38,594 nt of DNA from Pseudobacteriovorax antillogorgiicola (GTDB lineage: Bacteria; Bdellovibrionota_B; Oligoflexia; Oligoflexales; CAIYRB01): the NCBI GenBank assembly GCA_945862295.1, contig CAMAXT010000018.1:1-38594 (forward strand). The letters are read 5' to 3'. Numbering within the stretch: position 1 is the first letter of the stretch; the number at the start of each line of letters is the position of its first letter. Position numbers and translations under genes: made by a program. This document shows, piece by piece, positions 16,796 through 23,907 of this stretch. The notes under the pieces were generated by a model, which saw only the letters and a program-made list of their open reading frames with translations, made no database searches and had not been told where the DNA came from.

Positions 16796-17044
16796 TTAAT
16801 TGATGCAGGGCATTTCAATCTTAAGGACGTTGCCGGATGAGCCAAAATCTTGGGCGATGGCGATAGTGATTAGCTCGGAATTGCCGCTGCCGCAGCTGTG
16901 ATGGACTGCTATATCGGTGATAGTGCCGCCGCACATACTTGCGAGGTTTGTTTTTACTTTGTCTTGAACGTCTTCTTTAACGTCGATTTGGTGTTTCGTT
17001 GTGTCGCAGCCATCGGCTGATGGAAGCCGTAGAAGGTAACTCAT
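16796..17044 (-). CDS. unknown small protein with four cysteines
   Basis: 82 residues from the ATG at 17042-17044, which has GGAG six bases upstream. An earlier in-frame ATG at 17056 overlaps that Shine-Dalgarno and is less likely. No signal peptide. Four Cys occur (DGCDTT, SMCGGT, HHSCGSGN, EMPCIN), with a hydrophobic strand ELITIAIAQDF. I do not recognise a family. It follows the 184-residue lipoprotein by ~32 bases on the same strand and is probably co-transcribed, so the pair may act together. Without a signal sequence the even Cys count need not mean disulfides. Confidence 0.55.
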   Translation of the reverse strand: MSYLLRLPSADGCDTTKHQIDVKEDVQDKVKTNLASMCGGTITDIAVHHSCGSGNSELITIAIAQDFGSSGNVLKIEMPCIN

Positions 17045-17076
17045 TCGATGCTCCATATCCGGCTGGTGATGCGTGA

Positions 17077-17631
17077 TTATCGCTTACTGTAGTTGCAGCT
17101 ATACGATTCTGTAGCGTTGATAAGGTAGCGGCTGCAAGCAAGCTTTTCTCCGGTAGAACTTACAGAAAATTCAGTCGCATCGTGGTCATTCTCTAGAAAA
17201 TAGATGGAGTTATAGCCTGTTTTGTCGGTGATTTCAGAAAACGCTGTCATTGCAGAAATAAAGTAGGCGTGTAGTGAAGTCCTGCTATCACTCTCTGCAT
17301 TGAAGCTTTCGCTCATTTGGCAAGAGTACTCCAGCCCGGCATTAATTATGTAACGTTGGCAATGAATTTCATCGGTACCTACGATCAAGGATAATTCAGT
17401 AGCGTCTTCGTCGCGCGGGCCGAACATGACTAATGTTCCACCTTCAGTTGTTTCTGAAAATTCTTTCAATGCAGAAAACATGATACCGGCAACAGAACTA
17501 TCTGAACCGCTGATGACGGTATCTATATACTTCGTGTCGAGTGATGATTCTGAGGTTTCACTAGTAGCAGGCGTTACCTGGCATCCTGGTAACGCAGCTA
17601 GGGTGAGGAAAGAGGCAAGTAGGTGTTTCAT
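17077..17631 (-). CDS. lipoprotein with an internal tandem duplication
   Basis: 184 residues. The signal peptide ends LPGC (Cys17), predicting an outer-membrane lipoprotein. Residues ~45-110 and ~115-184 are two copies of one module. Each copy has ALKEFSETTE / AMTAFSEITD, then DEDATELS / DHDATEFS, then HCQRYIINA / ACSRYLINA, and ends YSC. Each module thus carries two Cys about 15 residues apart, suggesting one disulfide per module. I do not recognise a family. It is the first gene of a two-gene operon with the four-Cys protein downstream, and an AGGAT element precedes the ATG. A perfect palindrome lies 32 bases upstream of the start. Confidence 0.75.
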   Translation of the reverse strand: MKHLLASFLTLAALPGCQVTPATSETSESSLDTKYIDTVISGSDSSVAGIMFSALKEFSETTEGGTLVMFGPRDEDATELSLIVGTDEIHCQRYIINAGLEYSCQMSESFNAESDSRTSLHAYFISAMTAFSEITDKTGYNSIYFLENDHDATEFSVSSTGEKLACSRYLINATESYSCNYSKR

Positions 17632-17662
17632 TAATTTAGATCCTATGGGAAGGGTTGACGAA

Positions 17663-17679
17663 CGTGAGTTTGACTCACG
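17663..17679. promoter_or_regulatory. perfect 7-bp inverted repeat upstream of the duplicated lipoprotein
   Basis: CGTGAGT-TTG-ACTCACG. It has no T run, so an operator or a 5'-leader hairpin is more likely than a terminator. The rest of the gap 17632-17824 holds no gene that I can see. Confidence 0.4.
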
Positions 17680-17824
17680 ACGGGGTGTAATTCAATTCCC
17701 ATTCCCGCAAGGTTGCACTGATTTTATTGACAAAAACTAGGACTTCACTGTCTTTTGTTATGCGGTTTGTAAGATTTTTTGACGAATTCATGCGAAAACA
17801 GAATGATGGACTGTACGGGATGAA

Positions 17825-17859
17825 TAAAAAAAATAGACCCGAAGTGATCCGGGTCTATT
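17825..17859 (-). terminator. Rho-independent terminator of the ribosomal protein operon
   Basis: On the minus strand the 10-bp stem AATAGACCCG/CGGGTCTATT with an 8-base loop is followed by a run of T. It lies 20 bases past the stop of the small basic protein. Confidence 0.9.
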
Positions 17860-17879
17860 GATATAACTAGTAAGGTCTA

Positions 17880-17999
17880 TTATTTCTTGCTTACAGGCTT
17901 CTTGCCTTCTTCGATCTTCTTGCGAAGACGAAGTTTCTTGCGTCTCCAAGCTTTTCTCTGAAGAACTTTTCTAGATCTACGATTGTCGCCGTTACCCAT
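17880..17999 (-). CDS. 39-residue basic protein, probable small ribosomal protein (bTHX-like start)
   Basis: Encodes 39 residues, of which about 17 are Lys or Arg. It begins MGNGDNRRSRK, which resembles the MGKGD(K/R)(K/R)T(R/K)RGK start of ribosomal protein bTHX. The rest (VLQRKAWRRKKLRLRKK) diverges and recalls the short basic AURKAIP1/COX24-like proteins. A C-terminal tail KKPVSKK follows. AAGGAT lies upstream of the ATG. It is the third gene of rpsR-rpmB-this, 16 bases after rpmB and directly before the operon terminator, which supports a ribosomal role. The exact family is uncertain. Confidence 0.75.
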   Translation of the reverse strand: MGNGDNRRSRKVLQRKAWRRKKLRLRKKIEEGKKPVSKK

Positions 18000-18015
18000 G
18001 ATTATATCCTTCAGT

Positions 18016-18240
18016 TTAAGCTTTGATGCCGAATTTACGCAAGAACGTGTCGAGACCGATTTTGTCGATTGTGCGGATAGCAGCGGTGCTTAGGCGCAAA
18101 GAGACAAACTTCTTCTTTGTGTCTGACCAGAAACGTTTAGTTTGCAAGTTAGGCAAAAAGCGGTGGTTCGTTTTAACGTTCGAGTGGGACACGCGGTGTC
18201 CAACTTGAATACCTTTACCAGTAGGGCATTTCCTTGACAT
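18016..18240 (-). CDS. rpmB: 50S ribosomal protein bL28
   Basis: 74 residues matching bL28 throughout: MSRKCPTGKGIQVGHRVSHS, the NVKTNHRFLPNLQTKRFWSD core and the C-terminal VSLRLSTAAIRTIDKIGLD. It is a structural protein of the large subunit near the exit-site tRNA. The ATG lies 3 bases past the rpsR stop, with GGAGTGG inside the end of rpsR serving as ribosome binding site, so the two are translationally linked. The usual partner of rpmB is rpmG; here it is rpsR and a small basic protein. Confidence 0.97.
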   Translation of the reverse strand: MSRKCPTGKGIQVGHRVSHSNVKTNHRFLPNLQTKRFWSDTKKKFVSLRLSTAAIRTIDKIGLDTFLRKFGIKA

Positions 18241-18243
18241 AGA

Positions 18244-18648
18244 TTAGTCCACTCCGTCTGAATCGTCACCAGAGTCATCTCTGTCTCTGTTTTCGCGGCC
18301 TTCATTTTGTTGAGGACGACGATCGCCACCACCAAAACGGTTGTCACGCTGATATAGACCAGCATTGACGGCTGACATTTCGCCTGCGAATCCACGCTCT
18401 GGTCTGTGTGAGACTGAAGTTGGTAGCAGAGAAAGGTAACGAGCCCGCTTGATCGCAACAGTGATTTCTCTTTGTTGCTCAGAAGTCGCGCCAGAAATCC
18501 GACGTGGGATGATCTTGCCGCGTTCAGTGATGAAGCGCTTCAAAGTATCCGGTTTTTTGAAATCAATGACGATAGTTGGATCAAGCGTACGCTTTCTGCG
18601 TAGCATGAATCTTCGTCTCTTCTTTTTTAGTGCTGTTGAAGAAGCCAT
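18244..18648 (-). CDS. rpsR: 30S ribosomal protein bS18 with a long acidic C-terminal tail
   Basis: 134 residues from the ATG at 18646-18648, which has GGGAGG upstream; the frame reaches further up, but those residues precede the ribosome binding site. Residues ~10-90 are canonical bS18: [50 protein letters not shown]. Typical bS18 ends there (75-90 residues). This one adds about 45 residues rich in Gly, Arg, Asn and Asp and ending [11 protein letters not shown]. It heads the operon with rpmB and the 39-residue basic protein. rpsF, the usual neighbour, is absent. bS18 binds bS6 and 16S rRNA on the platform; the tail's role is unknown. Confidence 0.95.
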   Translation of the reverse strand: MASSTALKKKRRRFMLRRKRTLDPTIVIDFKKPDTLKRFITERGKIIPRRISGATSEQQREITVAIKRARYLSLLPTSVSHRPERGFAGEMSAVNAGLYQRDNRFGGGDRRPQQNEGRENRDRDDSGDDSDGVD

Positions 18649-18768
18649 TGCGCCTCCCGGCTGGTAACAAAAAATTAAACAGTTAAAACGATAGACCAAA
18701 TAAAACTTGAAGAGCTGTGTCCGACCGAATCTCGGTTTAGAGCCTGCATCCCTGAACGACTAAAAAGT

Positions 18769-19003
18769 TCAGTAATATTGGCGCCAAAGGCTCCTAACCC
18801 TTCAAGAGCCGTGAAAAATACCCTATTCATATGCCGGGAGCAAGCAATATTACTGATGTAGAATGAATCAGTTGCTCATAGGCCGCTTGCTGATCCGGGG
18901 CTCTGCCTGTAAAAGCAGATGCACGCGAGAGAAGCAGTTTAGCCCGGTTATTTGCCATTGCATAGGGGCGGGGCTGTTGGGCGCATAACTTTTCAATATT
19001 ACT
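18769..19003. repeat. 12-bp inverted repeat plus a third 10-bp copy between rpsR and priA
   Basis: TCAGTAATATTG at 18769-18780 is the exact inverse of CAATATTACTGA at 18845-18856. CAATATTACT occurs again at 18994-19003, about 20 bases before the priA start. The 373-base gap between these divergent genes also holds minus-strand stems before rpsR (CTGAAC/GTTCAG and ACCGA-GAT-TCGGT), which could be part of a ribosomal-protein leader. No gene is visible in the gap. Confidence 0.45.
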
Positions 19004-19022
19004 TATTTTTTGGAGACATTAG

Positions 19023-21371
19023 TTGAGTGGTCCGGTCGAAATCGAAGTGGCGGTACCAACGCCCCTTGCTCAGACCTTCACTTATACTTTTGATTCGGAG
19101 ATCGCTCCGGGGACAAGAGTATTGGTCCCTTTTGGCCCGCGCAAGATCGTTGGGGTCTCCCTTGGAGCCGCCCACGCTCCCGGAACTTCGACCTACGCTT
19201 TGAAGCCGGTTCATTCAGTTATAGATAGTGCCCCGGTCTATAGTCCTGTCCTCATCGAAATCGCCCGCTGGATCAGTTCTTATTATATGCACCCGATTGG
19301 TGAAGTCTTACGCACCATGCTGCCGGCAAGTTCGACCAAAGTGGTGAAAGAAGTTTATGAGCTCTCCGAAACTGGTGCGCTCGAACGCTCAGACGCGGAT
19401 AGTCGGGCTGGGCAGATGCTTTTAGCCGTATTCGGCAAAAAGAAAACAGAACTGGTCGCGATGACGGTCAGGAGAAAAGTTAAAAAGCTAAGAGAAGAGC
19501 AGCCTGAGCTTTACGACAGCATTGATCTAAGAAGCCTCGTGCGGTCTGGTTATCTCGGTAAATCTAAAGGCACGACGGTAAAAGCTCGTGCAGTCAGTGG
19601 CTATGATCCGAATGTTTTTATCAGCGGAACTGGCGAAGTGCAGTCCGAGGCACGCGAAGTTCGCTTGACCGAGAAGCAGAAGGACGTCATCGATACCGTT
19701 ATTAAAGACGGTATCGCACCGGCTGTGCCGGAGCATGTCTTTCTTTTGCACGGGGTAACTGGATCTGGAAAGACGGAAGTCTATATCAGGTTGATTCAGT
19801 CTGCACTTCTTCACAGTGACGGCAAAGGACAAGCGCTCGTCATGGTGCCAGAGATTTCACTGACTCCTCAGATGACGAGAGTGTTTGAAAAAAGATTTCC
19901 TGGCAAGGTTGCCGTTGTCCATTCAGCGATGTCAGATACCGACCGTTGGGATCAACTTTCTCGAGTGCGTTCAGGGGATGCGGTCGTTCTGATTGGACCA
20001 AGGTCAGCTGTTTTTGCGCCGTTTCAGCATTTGAAACTTATCCTAGTCGATGAAGAACATGACGGCAGTTACAAACAGTCGACGGGGCTTACCTATAATG
20101 GACGAGATGTTGCGGTTCTGCGTGGGCGCATGGAAAAAGCTAGCGTGGTCCTAGGAAGTGCGACGCCTTCGATGGAAAGCTACAATAATGCGCTTTCCGG
20201 GCGGTACCGGCTTTTAGAATTGCCAGAGCGCGCGACTGGTAGACCGCTGCCGGAGATAGAAGTGATTTCGGCATTGAAACCATTCAAGTCGACTGTTGGC
20301 GCCGATCAGTCGAAACAGCCATCCTTTAAAAAAGGCGATGTTCTTGGGGAAGATAATTCTGAGATTCCGATCGATGAAAGCATCGTCAAAGCGCTTCGAG
20401 ATAATCTCGAGCAAGGCCGTCAGTCGATTGTGCTGGTAAACCGTAGGGGCTACGCCTACTACTTATTTTCCCTCGAGACGAAAAAAGCTGTTCAGTGTCC
20501 ACACTGCAGTATCAGTATGACGCTGCATGCGCGCAGCACGAAACTGCGTTGCCACTACTGTGACTATTCAACAACGTCTGAAAAGATCATGTTGGATAAT
20601 CCCGCTGATACTTTCATTTCGGTTGGCTACGGCAGTCAGAAAGCTGAAGACTGTATTCAGCAGAAACTGCCGAATGCCCGAGTTGTCCGTCTTGATTCCG
20701 ATATTTTAGCGCAACGTGATTTACTACCAAAAACGATGACCAAGTTCCGAGACGGGGAAATCGATATTCTTGTCGGGACACAAATCCTGGCCAAGGGACA
20801 CGATTTCCCGAACGTCACTCTTATTGTGATTCTAGAAGTTGATCAGCTTCTAGGATTGCCTGACTTCCGTGCCGGAGAACGAACTTTTCAACTTGTTGTG
20901 CAAGCAGCTGGTCGAGCTGGACGGGCGGATCTCGCTGGGAAAGTTATGATTCAGTCACTGCGCGCTGGACATCCGGTGGTTGCTGCGGCAGTTAGTCAAA
21001 ATTTTAAAGAGTTTGCCGAGCGCGAATTGAAATTTCGCCGCGTGCAAGATTACCCACCGTTTCACCGCATGATCGCGATTGAATTTAATGGAACCGATAA
21101 GGCAAAGTTGCAGCAGTTTTGCCAAAAGATGGATTCTTGGTTTGATCAAATCGCAGGCTTAAAGCCAGACTTGGTGAAATCAGTGCGCGTTCTTGGTCCG
21201 GCTGTTCCGCCGATTGAAACGATTAGAAACCGGCACCGCCGCTCAATTATCTTTTCATCCGCAAAAAACGAAGCCCTCAGAGCTTTAGTGGGTATGTTTA
21301 CGCAAGCGTTTCAAAAGCTTCCCGGTGATATCAGAATGCGTATCGATGTTGACCCGCAGTCTCTGATCTAA
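19023..21371 (+). CDS. priA: primosomal replication-restart helicase PriA
   Basis: 782 residues. The start is TTG with GGAG in TTTTTTGGAGAC nine bases upstream. The N-terminal 3'-DNA-binding domain (VLVPFGPRKIVGVSLG) leads to a superfamily 2 helicase: Walker A HGVTGSGKTEVY with Lys near residue 250, DEEH in LVDEEHDGSYKQ, GSATPSMESY, and motifs V/VI (TQILAKGHDFPNVTL, QAAGRAGRADLAGKV). PriA reloads DnaB at stalled forks. The zinc region keeps only C492/C495 (QCPHC) and C510/C513 (RCHYC). The outer CxxC pairs that form the second zinc site in E. coli PriA are replaced by LFSLETKK and LDNPADTF. Divergent from the rpsR operon. The helicase core is intact, so it should be functional. Confidence 0.96.
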   Translation: MSGPVEIEVAVPTPLAQTFTYTFDSEIAPGTRVLVPFGPRKIVGVSLGAAHAPGTSTYALKPVHSVIDSAPVYSPVLIEIARWISSYYMHPIGEVLRTMLPASSTKVVKEVYELSETGALERSDADSRAGQMLLAVFGKKKTELVAMTVRRKVKKLREEQPELYDSIDLRSLVRSGYLGKSKGTTVKARAVSGYDPNVFISGTGEVQSEAREVRLTEKQKDVIDTVIKDGIAPAVPEHVFLLHGVTGSGKTEVYIRLIQSALLHSDGKGQALVMVPEISLTPQMTRVFEKRFPGKVAVVHSAMSDTDRWDQLSRVRSGDAVVLIGPRSAVFAPFQHLKLILVDEEHDGSYKQSTGLTYNGRDVAVLRGRMEKASVVLGSATPSMESYNNALSGRYRLLELPERATGRPLPEIEVISALKPFKSTVGADQSKQPSFKKGDVLGEDNSEIPIDESIVKALRDNLEQGRQSIVLVNRRGYAYYLFSLETKKAVQCPHCSISMTLHARSTKLRCHYCDYSTTSEKIMLDNPADTFISVGYGSQKAEDCIQQKLPNARVVRLDSDILAQRDLLPKTMTKFRDGEIDILVGTQILAKGHDFPNVTLIVILEVDQLLGLPDFRAGERTFQLVVQAAGRAGRADLAGKVMIQSLRAGHPVVAAAVSQNFKEFAERELKFRRVQDYPPFHRMIAIEFNGTDKAKLQQFCQKMDSWFDQIAGLKPDLVKSVRVLGPAVPPIETIRNRHRRSIIFSSAKNEALRALVGMFTQAFQKLPGDIRMRIDVDPQSLI

Positions 21372-21480
21372 TTAATCCGACTATGAAAGTGGGATTCGTC
21401 GTTGGGAAGCGGTCGCTGCGAATCACGATGTTGGTTACAATAAAAGCTGGTATCGTTCGGAACTGCCTCCCTGATAATAT

Positions 21481-22395
21481 TCAATGCCCTCGCTTATTAA
21501 CTGCTTCGTTATTTTTACTAGGAATGATGCGGACGAGTAGTCCGCAGAAGATGAGTACGCCGCCAATCACAATCGGCCAAGTGACGCCTTCGTGCCAAAC
21601 GAGAAAAGCCCACACTGGTACTAAGACAGGTTCGACCAGTGCGAGGCCACTTGCTTCGTGACCTGAGATTGAGCGCACGCCACGGGCGAATAGTAGATAT
21701 GGAAGTCCCATCTGCAAAGCACCAAAACCAGCGAGATAAATCCACTGGTACCCACTTGGTTGGTGATCACCCCAGATAGCGTATGGTGAGAGTGCTGCGA
21801 CTGTAGCAAGTAGATTGAGTGTGATCAACCATGCTGGATCGATTGCCCGTAGGAGGCGAAGAGACAGAACAACCCCAGCGTAAAATACTCCTGAAAGAAG
21901 ACCGTACATCACACTAGCGGTGGCCGCATCACGCAGCTCAAATCCAAGAATCAGAGCGACGCCGGCGCAACCAAATCCCATAAGAAACAAATCTGAGCGC
22001 AACAATTTTTCTTTAAAGAATGTCACCCCTACGATCAGCACCCAAAGCGGCGCTGTGCATTGCAGCCAAATTGCGGTCGCAGCGCGACCGGTAGTCATCG
22101 CAGTAAGATAAGCCCAGTTCATCCCAATAAAACAAAGTGTCATCGGTATCAGCCAGAGCGACCATTGAGGACGGCGCACAAACGGGACTAAGATTGTGAG
22201 TGCGAATGCAGCGCGCCAGAACGCCAGCAAAGGCCCCGGCCAGCCAGCAAAAACATCCGCCTTTGCAAAAAAACCGCTGCTACTCCAAAGAACGGCGGCA
22301 ATTAATATGAGAATCCTGCCGCGTGCAGCATTCTCGGAAGTTGATTCGTGTTGGGGCGGAGACTCGGGGATCGCGTGTGGAACAGTCGTCGGCAT
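21481..22395 (-). CDS. EamA/DMT-family transporter
   Basis: 304 residues with ten predicted membrane segments in two EamA repeats: the first begins RILILIAAVLWSSSGFFAKA and the second ASVMYGLLSGVFYAGVVLSL. The C-terminal repeat ends with the typical SGLALVEPVLVPVWAFLVW and IGGVLIFCGLLV. The N-terminal ~25 residues are cytoplasmic and polar. The family exports or imports small metabolites such as amino acids, nucleosides or drugs; no substrate can be inferred. The ATG at 22393-22395 has only a weak GAGAA upstream. An unusual array of 8-bp repeats lies 24-69 bases upstream. Its 3' end converges on priA, with no clear terminator in 21372-21480. Confidence 0.9.
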   Translation of the reverse strand: MPTTVPHAIPESPPQHESTSENAARGRILILIAAVLWSSSGFFAKADVFAGWPGPLLAFWRAAFALTILVPFVRRPQWSLWLIPMTLCFIGMNWAYLTAMTTGRAATAIWLQCTAPLWVLIVGVTFFKEKLLRSDLFLMGFGCAGVALILGFELRDAATASVMYGLLSGVFYAGVVLSLRLLRAIDPAWLITLNLLATVAALSPYAIWGDHQPSGYQWIYLAGFGALQMGLPYLLFARGVRSISGHEASGLALVEPVLVPVWAFLVWHEGVTWPIVIGGVLIFCGLLVRIIPSKNNEAVNKRGH

Positions 22396-22418
22396 GGAGT
22401 TCTCGTATAAAAGTGCAT

Positions 22419-22464
22419 GATAATCCGGGTCCAGATAATCGATAATCCGGATTACCGGATTACC
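22419..22464. repeat. array of 8-bp repeats upstream of the EamA gene
   Basis: In order on the plus strand: GATAATCC, a 7-base spacer GGGTCCA, GATAATC, GATAATCC, GGATTACC, GGATTACC, then TTTTTA. The last two units are inverse to the first three apart from one base (GGATTATC expected). TAATCCGG-ATTA-CCGGATTA (22443-22462) is a perfect 8-bp stem. It lies where the -35 region or an operator of the EamA gene would be. Confidence 0.5.
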
Positions 22465-22472
22465 TTTTTACC

Positions 22473-22745
22473 TTATGGGCAGGTAACTTGAACATCCGCG
22501 CAAAGTAGATAATCAGTCCTTGTTCCAACCATGACTTGATTGTATCGGCACTCAGAACCGACCGAGAGACGACCAGGTCCGACCCTGACGTCGCAACTTG
22601 TACGTTCGAGATCTTCTGAGGCATTCTGACTTTGATCTGGAGCTTGGCCGCCGACAGGTCCAGCGCTGGTACCGTAAGCATACCCGCCAAGTGCTGCTAC
22701 CGTGATGGCAGAACCGATGATCATACCTTTGAAAAGTTGAGACAT
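22473..22745 (-). CDS. unknown small secreted protein with four cysteines
   Basis: 90 residues from the ATG at 22743-22745, preceded by AGGAG; the upstream part of the open frame lacks a ribosome binding site. Residues ~8-25 (MIIGSAITVAALGGYAYG) are a signal peptide or membrane anchor. The rest is Gln/Gly-rich, then a compact block TSCDVRVGPG, SECRYNQVMVG and LLCADVQVTCP. The four Cys are evenly placed for two disulfides. No lipobox. I do not recognise a family. The gene is transcribed divergently from the ClpP gene, with 166 bases between it and the ClpP promoter. Confidence 0.65.
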   Translation of the reverse strand: MSQLFKGMIIGSAITVAALGGYAYGTSAGPVGGQAPDQSQNASEDLERTSCDVRVGPGRLSVGSECRYNQVMVGTRTDYLLCADVQVTCP

Positions 22746-22911
22746 CGAAACACTCCTTCTATGAGTTGGTAGATGATGTAAAAAGTCAAAATACCTCTGA
22801 GAGTTCGTGATAGGCAACTTTTGCCATCTGCCCAAATAATAGACTAGGGTTTTGATCCTCGCAAGTAAGGTATAATATTATGAGAACACGGATTTTCGGG
22901 CGGAAGCGGCT

Positions 22912-22940
22912 TTGCTGGGCTAGTGAATTCGTTCTATACT
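22912..22940 (+). promoter_or_regulatory. sigma70-type promoter for the ClpP-family gene
   Basis: -35 TTGCTG (22912-22917), a 17-base spacer, -10 TATACT (22935-22940). Start of transcription is expected near 22947, about 54 bases before the ATG. A second -10-like TATAAT at 22871-22876 lacks a convincing -35. Confidence 0.6.
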
Positions 22941-23000
22941 TGATAATTGCAACAAGAGATCGATAACGCTTGGAAATCTTCCTCCAGCACAGGAGCAGTG

Positions 23001-23633
23001 ATGACCAACACGCAGACATACGGGGAAAAATCCATGGACAGCATCTACAACGCAGGGATTCCGGATCTCGGACTCACCGATCAATTCGCAGAAATGAAGC
23101 TGCTAGAGCGCCGAAAAATTTTCATCTCTGAGGCGATCACGTCTAAAAGTGCGAAACGCTATATTTCTGAACTTTTATCTCTTGAAGCTGATAAACCAGG
23201 TGAGCCGATCACTCTTTATCTCAATAGCCCAGGCGGCGAAGTTAATAGCGGTTACGCGATTTTCGATATTATCCGCTTCATCAAGTCGCCGGTCACAATT
23301 ATCAACACCGGTCTCTGTGCAAGTATCGCGACGGTAATCAACGTTGCGGCAAAAAAGGAAAACCGCCTTTCGATGCCAAACGCGCGCTTTTTGATTCACC
23401 AACCGCTCATTCCGGGTCAAGTTTACGGTCAGGCGTCAGATCTTGAAATCACTGCTCGCGAAATTTTGAAAACACGTGAGAAAATCAACAAGTTGCTCGC
23501 GAAAGAAACAGGCACTCCTCTGGAGAAAGTTGAGAAAGACACCATCCGTGATTATTGGATGAATGCACAGGAAGCCGTAGAATATGGCTTGGTTACACGG
23601 ATCGTTGAGACCTACAAGGATCTAGAGAAATAA
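23001..23633 (+). CDS. clpP: ClpP-family serine protease subunit
   Basis: 210 residues from the ATG at 23001, chosen because AGGAG lies five bases upstream and the promoter predicts transcription from ~22947; the open frame's earlier TTG coincides with the transcript start. ClpP fold: ITLYLNSPGGEVNSGYAIFD, Ser108 in GLCASIATVI, His133 in FLIHQPL and Asp184 in IRDYWMNAQEAVEYGLV, so the triad is complete. The Ser motif differs from the usual GQAASMGA, which suggests a divergent paralogue rather than the main housekeeping ClpP. The first ~30 residues may be a propeptide. It would form a tetradecameric chamber fed by ClpX/ClpA-type unfoldases in the cytoplasm. No clpX or tig is next to it. Confidence 0.88.
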   Translation: MTNTQTYGEKSMDSIYNAGIPDLGLTDQFAEMKLLERRKIFISEAITSKSAKRYISELLSLEADKPGEPITLYLNSPGGEVNSGYAIFDIIRFIKSPVTIINTGLCASIATVINVAAKKENRLSMPNARFLIHQPLIPGQVYGQASDLEITAREILKTREKINKLLAKETGTPLEKVEKDTIRDYWMNAQEAVEYGLVTRIVETYKDLEK

Positions 23634-23671
23634 TTGAATTGATTTATATAAATCGATTCTGGCAATATAAG

Positions 23672-23707
23672 CAGCCCGCGAGCCTTGAGTTTGCGGGTTG
23701 TTTTTTT
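23672..23707 (+). terminator. Rho-independent terminator after the ClpP gene
   Basis: Stem CAGCCCGC/GCGGGTTG (one G-U pair) with a 13-base loop is followed by seven T. A separate 14-bp palindrome GATTTATATAAATC lies just before it at 23641-23654. Confidence 0.85.
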
Positions 23708-23713
23708 GTGCAT

Positions 23714-23800
23714 GCGATCGTGGTGGAATTGGTAGACACGCTGGTCTCAGAAGCCAGTGGGCGAAAGCCTGTGGAGGTTCAAGTCCTCTCGATCGCACCA
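23714..23800 (+). tRNA. tRNA-Leu (anticodon CAG)
   Basis: An 87-base type II tRNA including an encoded CCA. The acceptor arms GCGATCG/CGATCGC pair fully. The D arm is GTGGAATTGGTAGACAC, the anticodon stem CTGGT/GCCAG with loop CTCAGAA (anticodon CAG), the long variable arm TGGGCGAAAGCCTGT, and the T arm GGAGG-TTCAAGT-CCTCT. It lies six bases after the T run that ends the ClpP transcript, so it needs its own promoter or is processed from read-through. Confidence 0.97.
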
Positions 23801-23802
23801 GT

Positions 23803-23856
23803 GTAAGGGGCGCAGCCCCTTACGATCCCCGTTCAGGGGAACATCAGTGTTCCCCT
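23803..23856. repeat. two strong hairpins directly after tRNA-Leu
   Basis: GTAAGGGGC-GCA-GCCCCTTAC (23803-23823) and AGGGGAACA-TCAG-TGTTCCCCT (23835-23856) are two perfect 9-bp stems 11 bases apart. Neither is followed by a T run. They may help process the tRNA 3' end, or be a small palindromic repeat element or the scar of an integration at the tRNA 3' end. Confidence 0.5.
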
Positions 23857-23907
23857 AAATACCCCTCCGACCAAGGCTTCGCCCTGGACCCGAAAAGAGA
23901 TCCTGAA

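Noticed and set aside
21383-21661. 92-residue plus-strand frame after priA
   Set aside because: Most of it is antisense to the EamA gene; no domain, signal or ribosome binding site.
22746-22835. 30-residue N-terminal extension of the small secreted protein
   Set aside because: AGGAG directly precedes the internal ATG at 22745, which begins a proper signal peptide. The extension would bury it.
23698-23907. Upstream extension of the 79-residue protein through the tRNA
   Set aside because: The open frame runs through tRNA-Leu and the twin hairpins, which are RNA features. The ATG at 23908 is the only sensible start.
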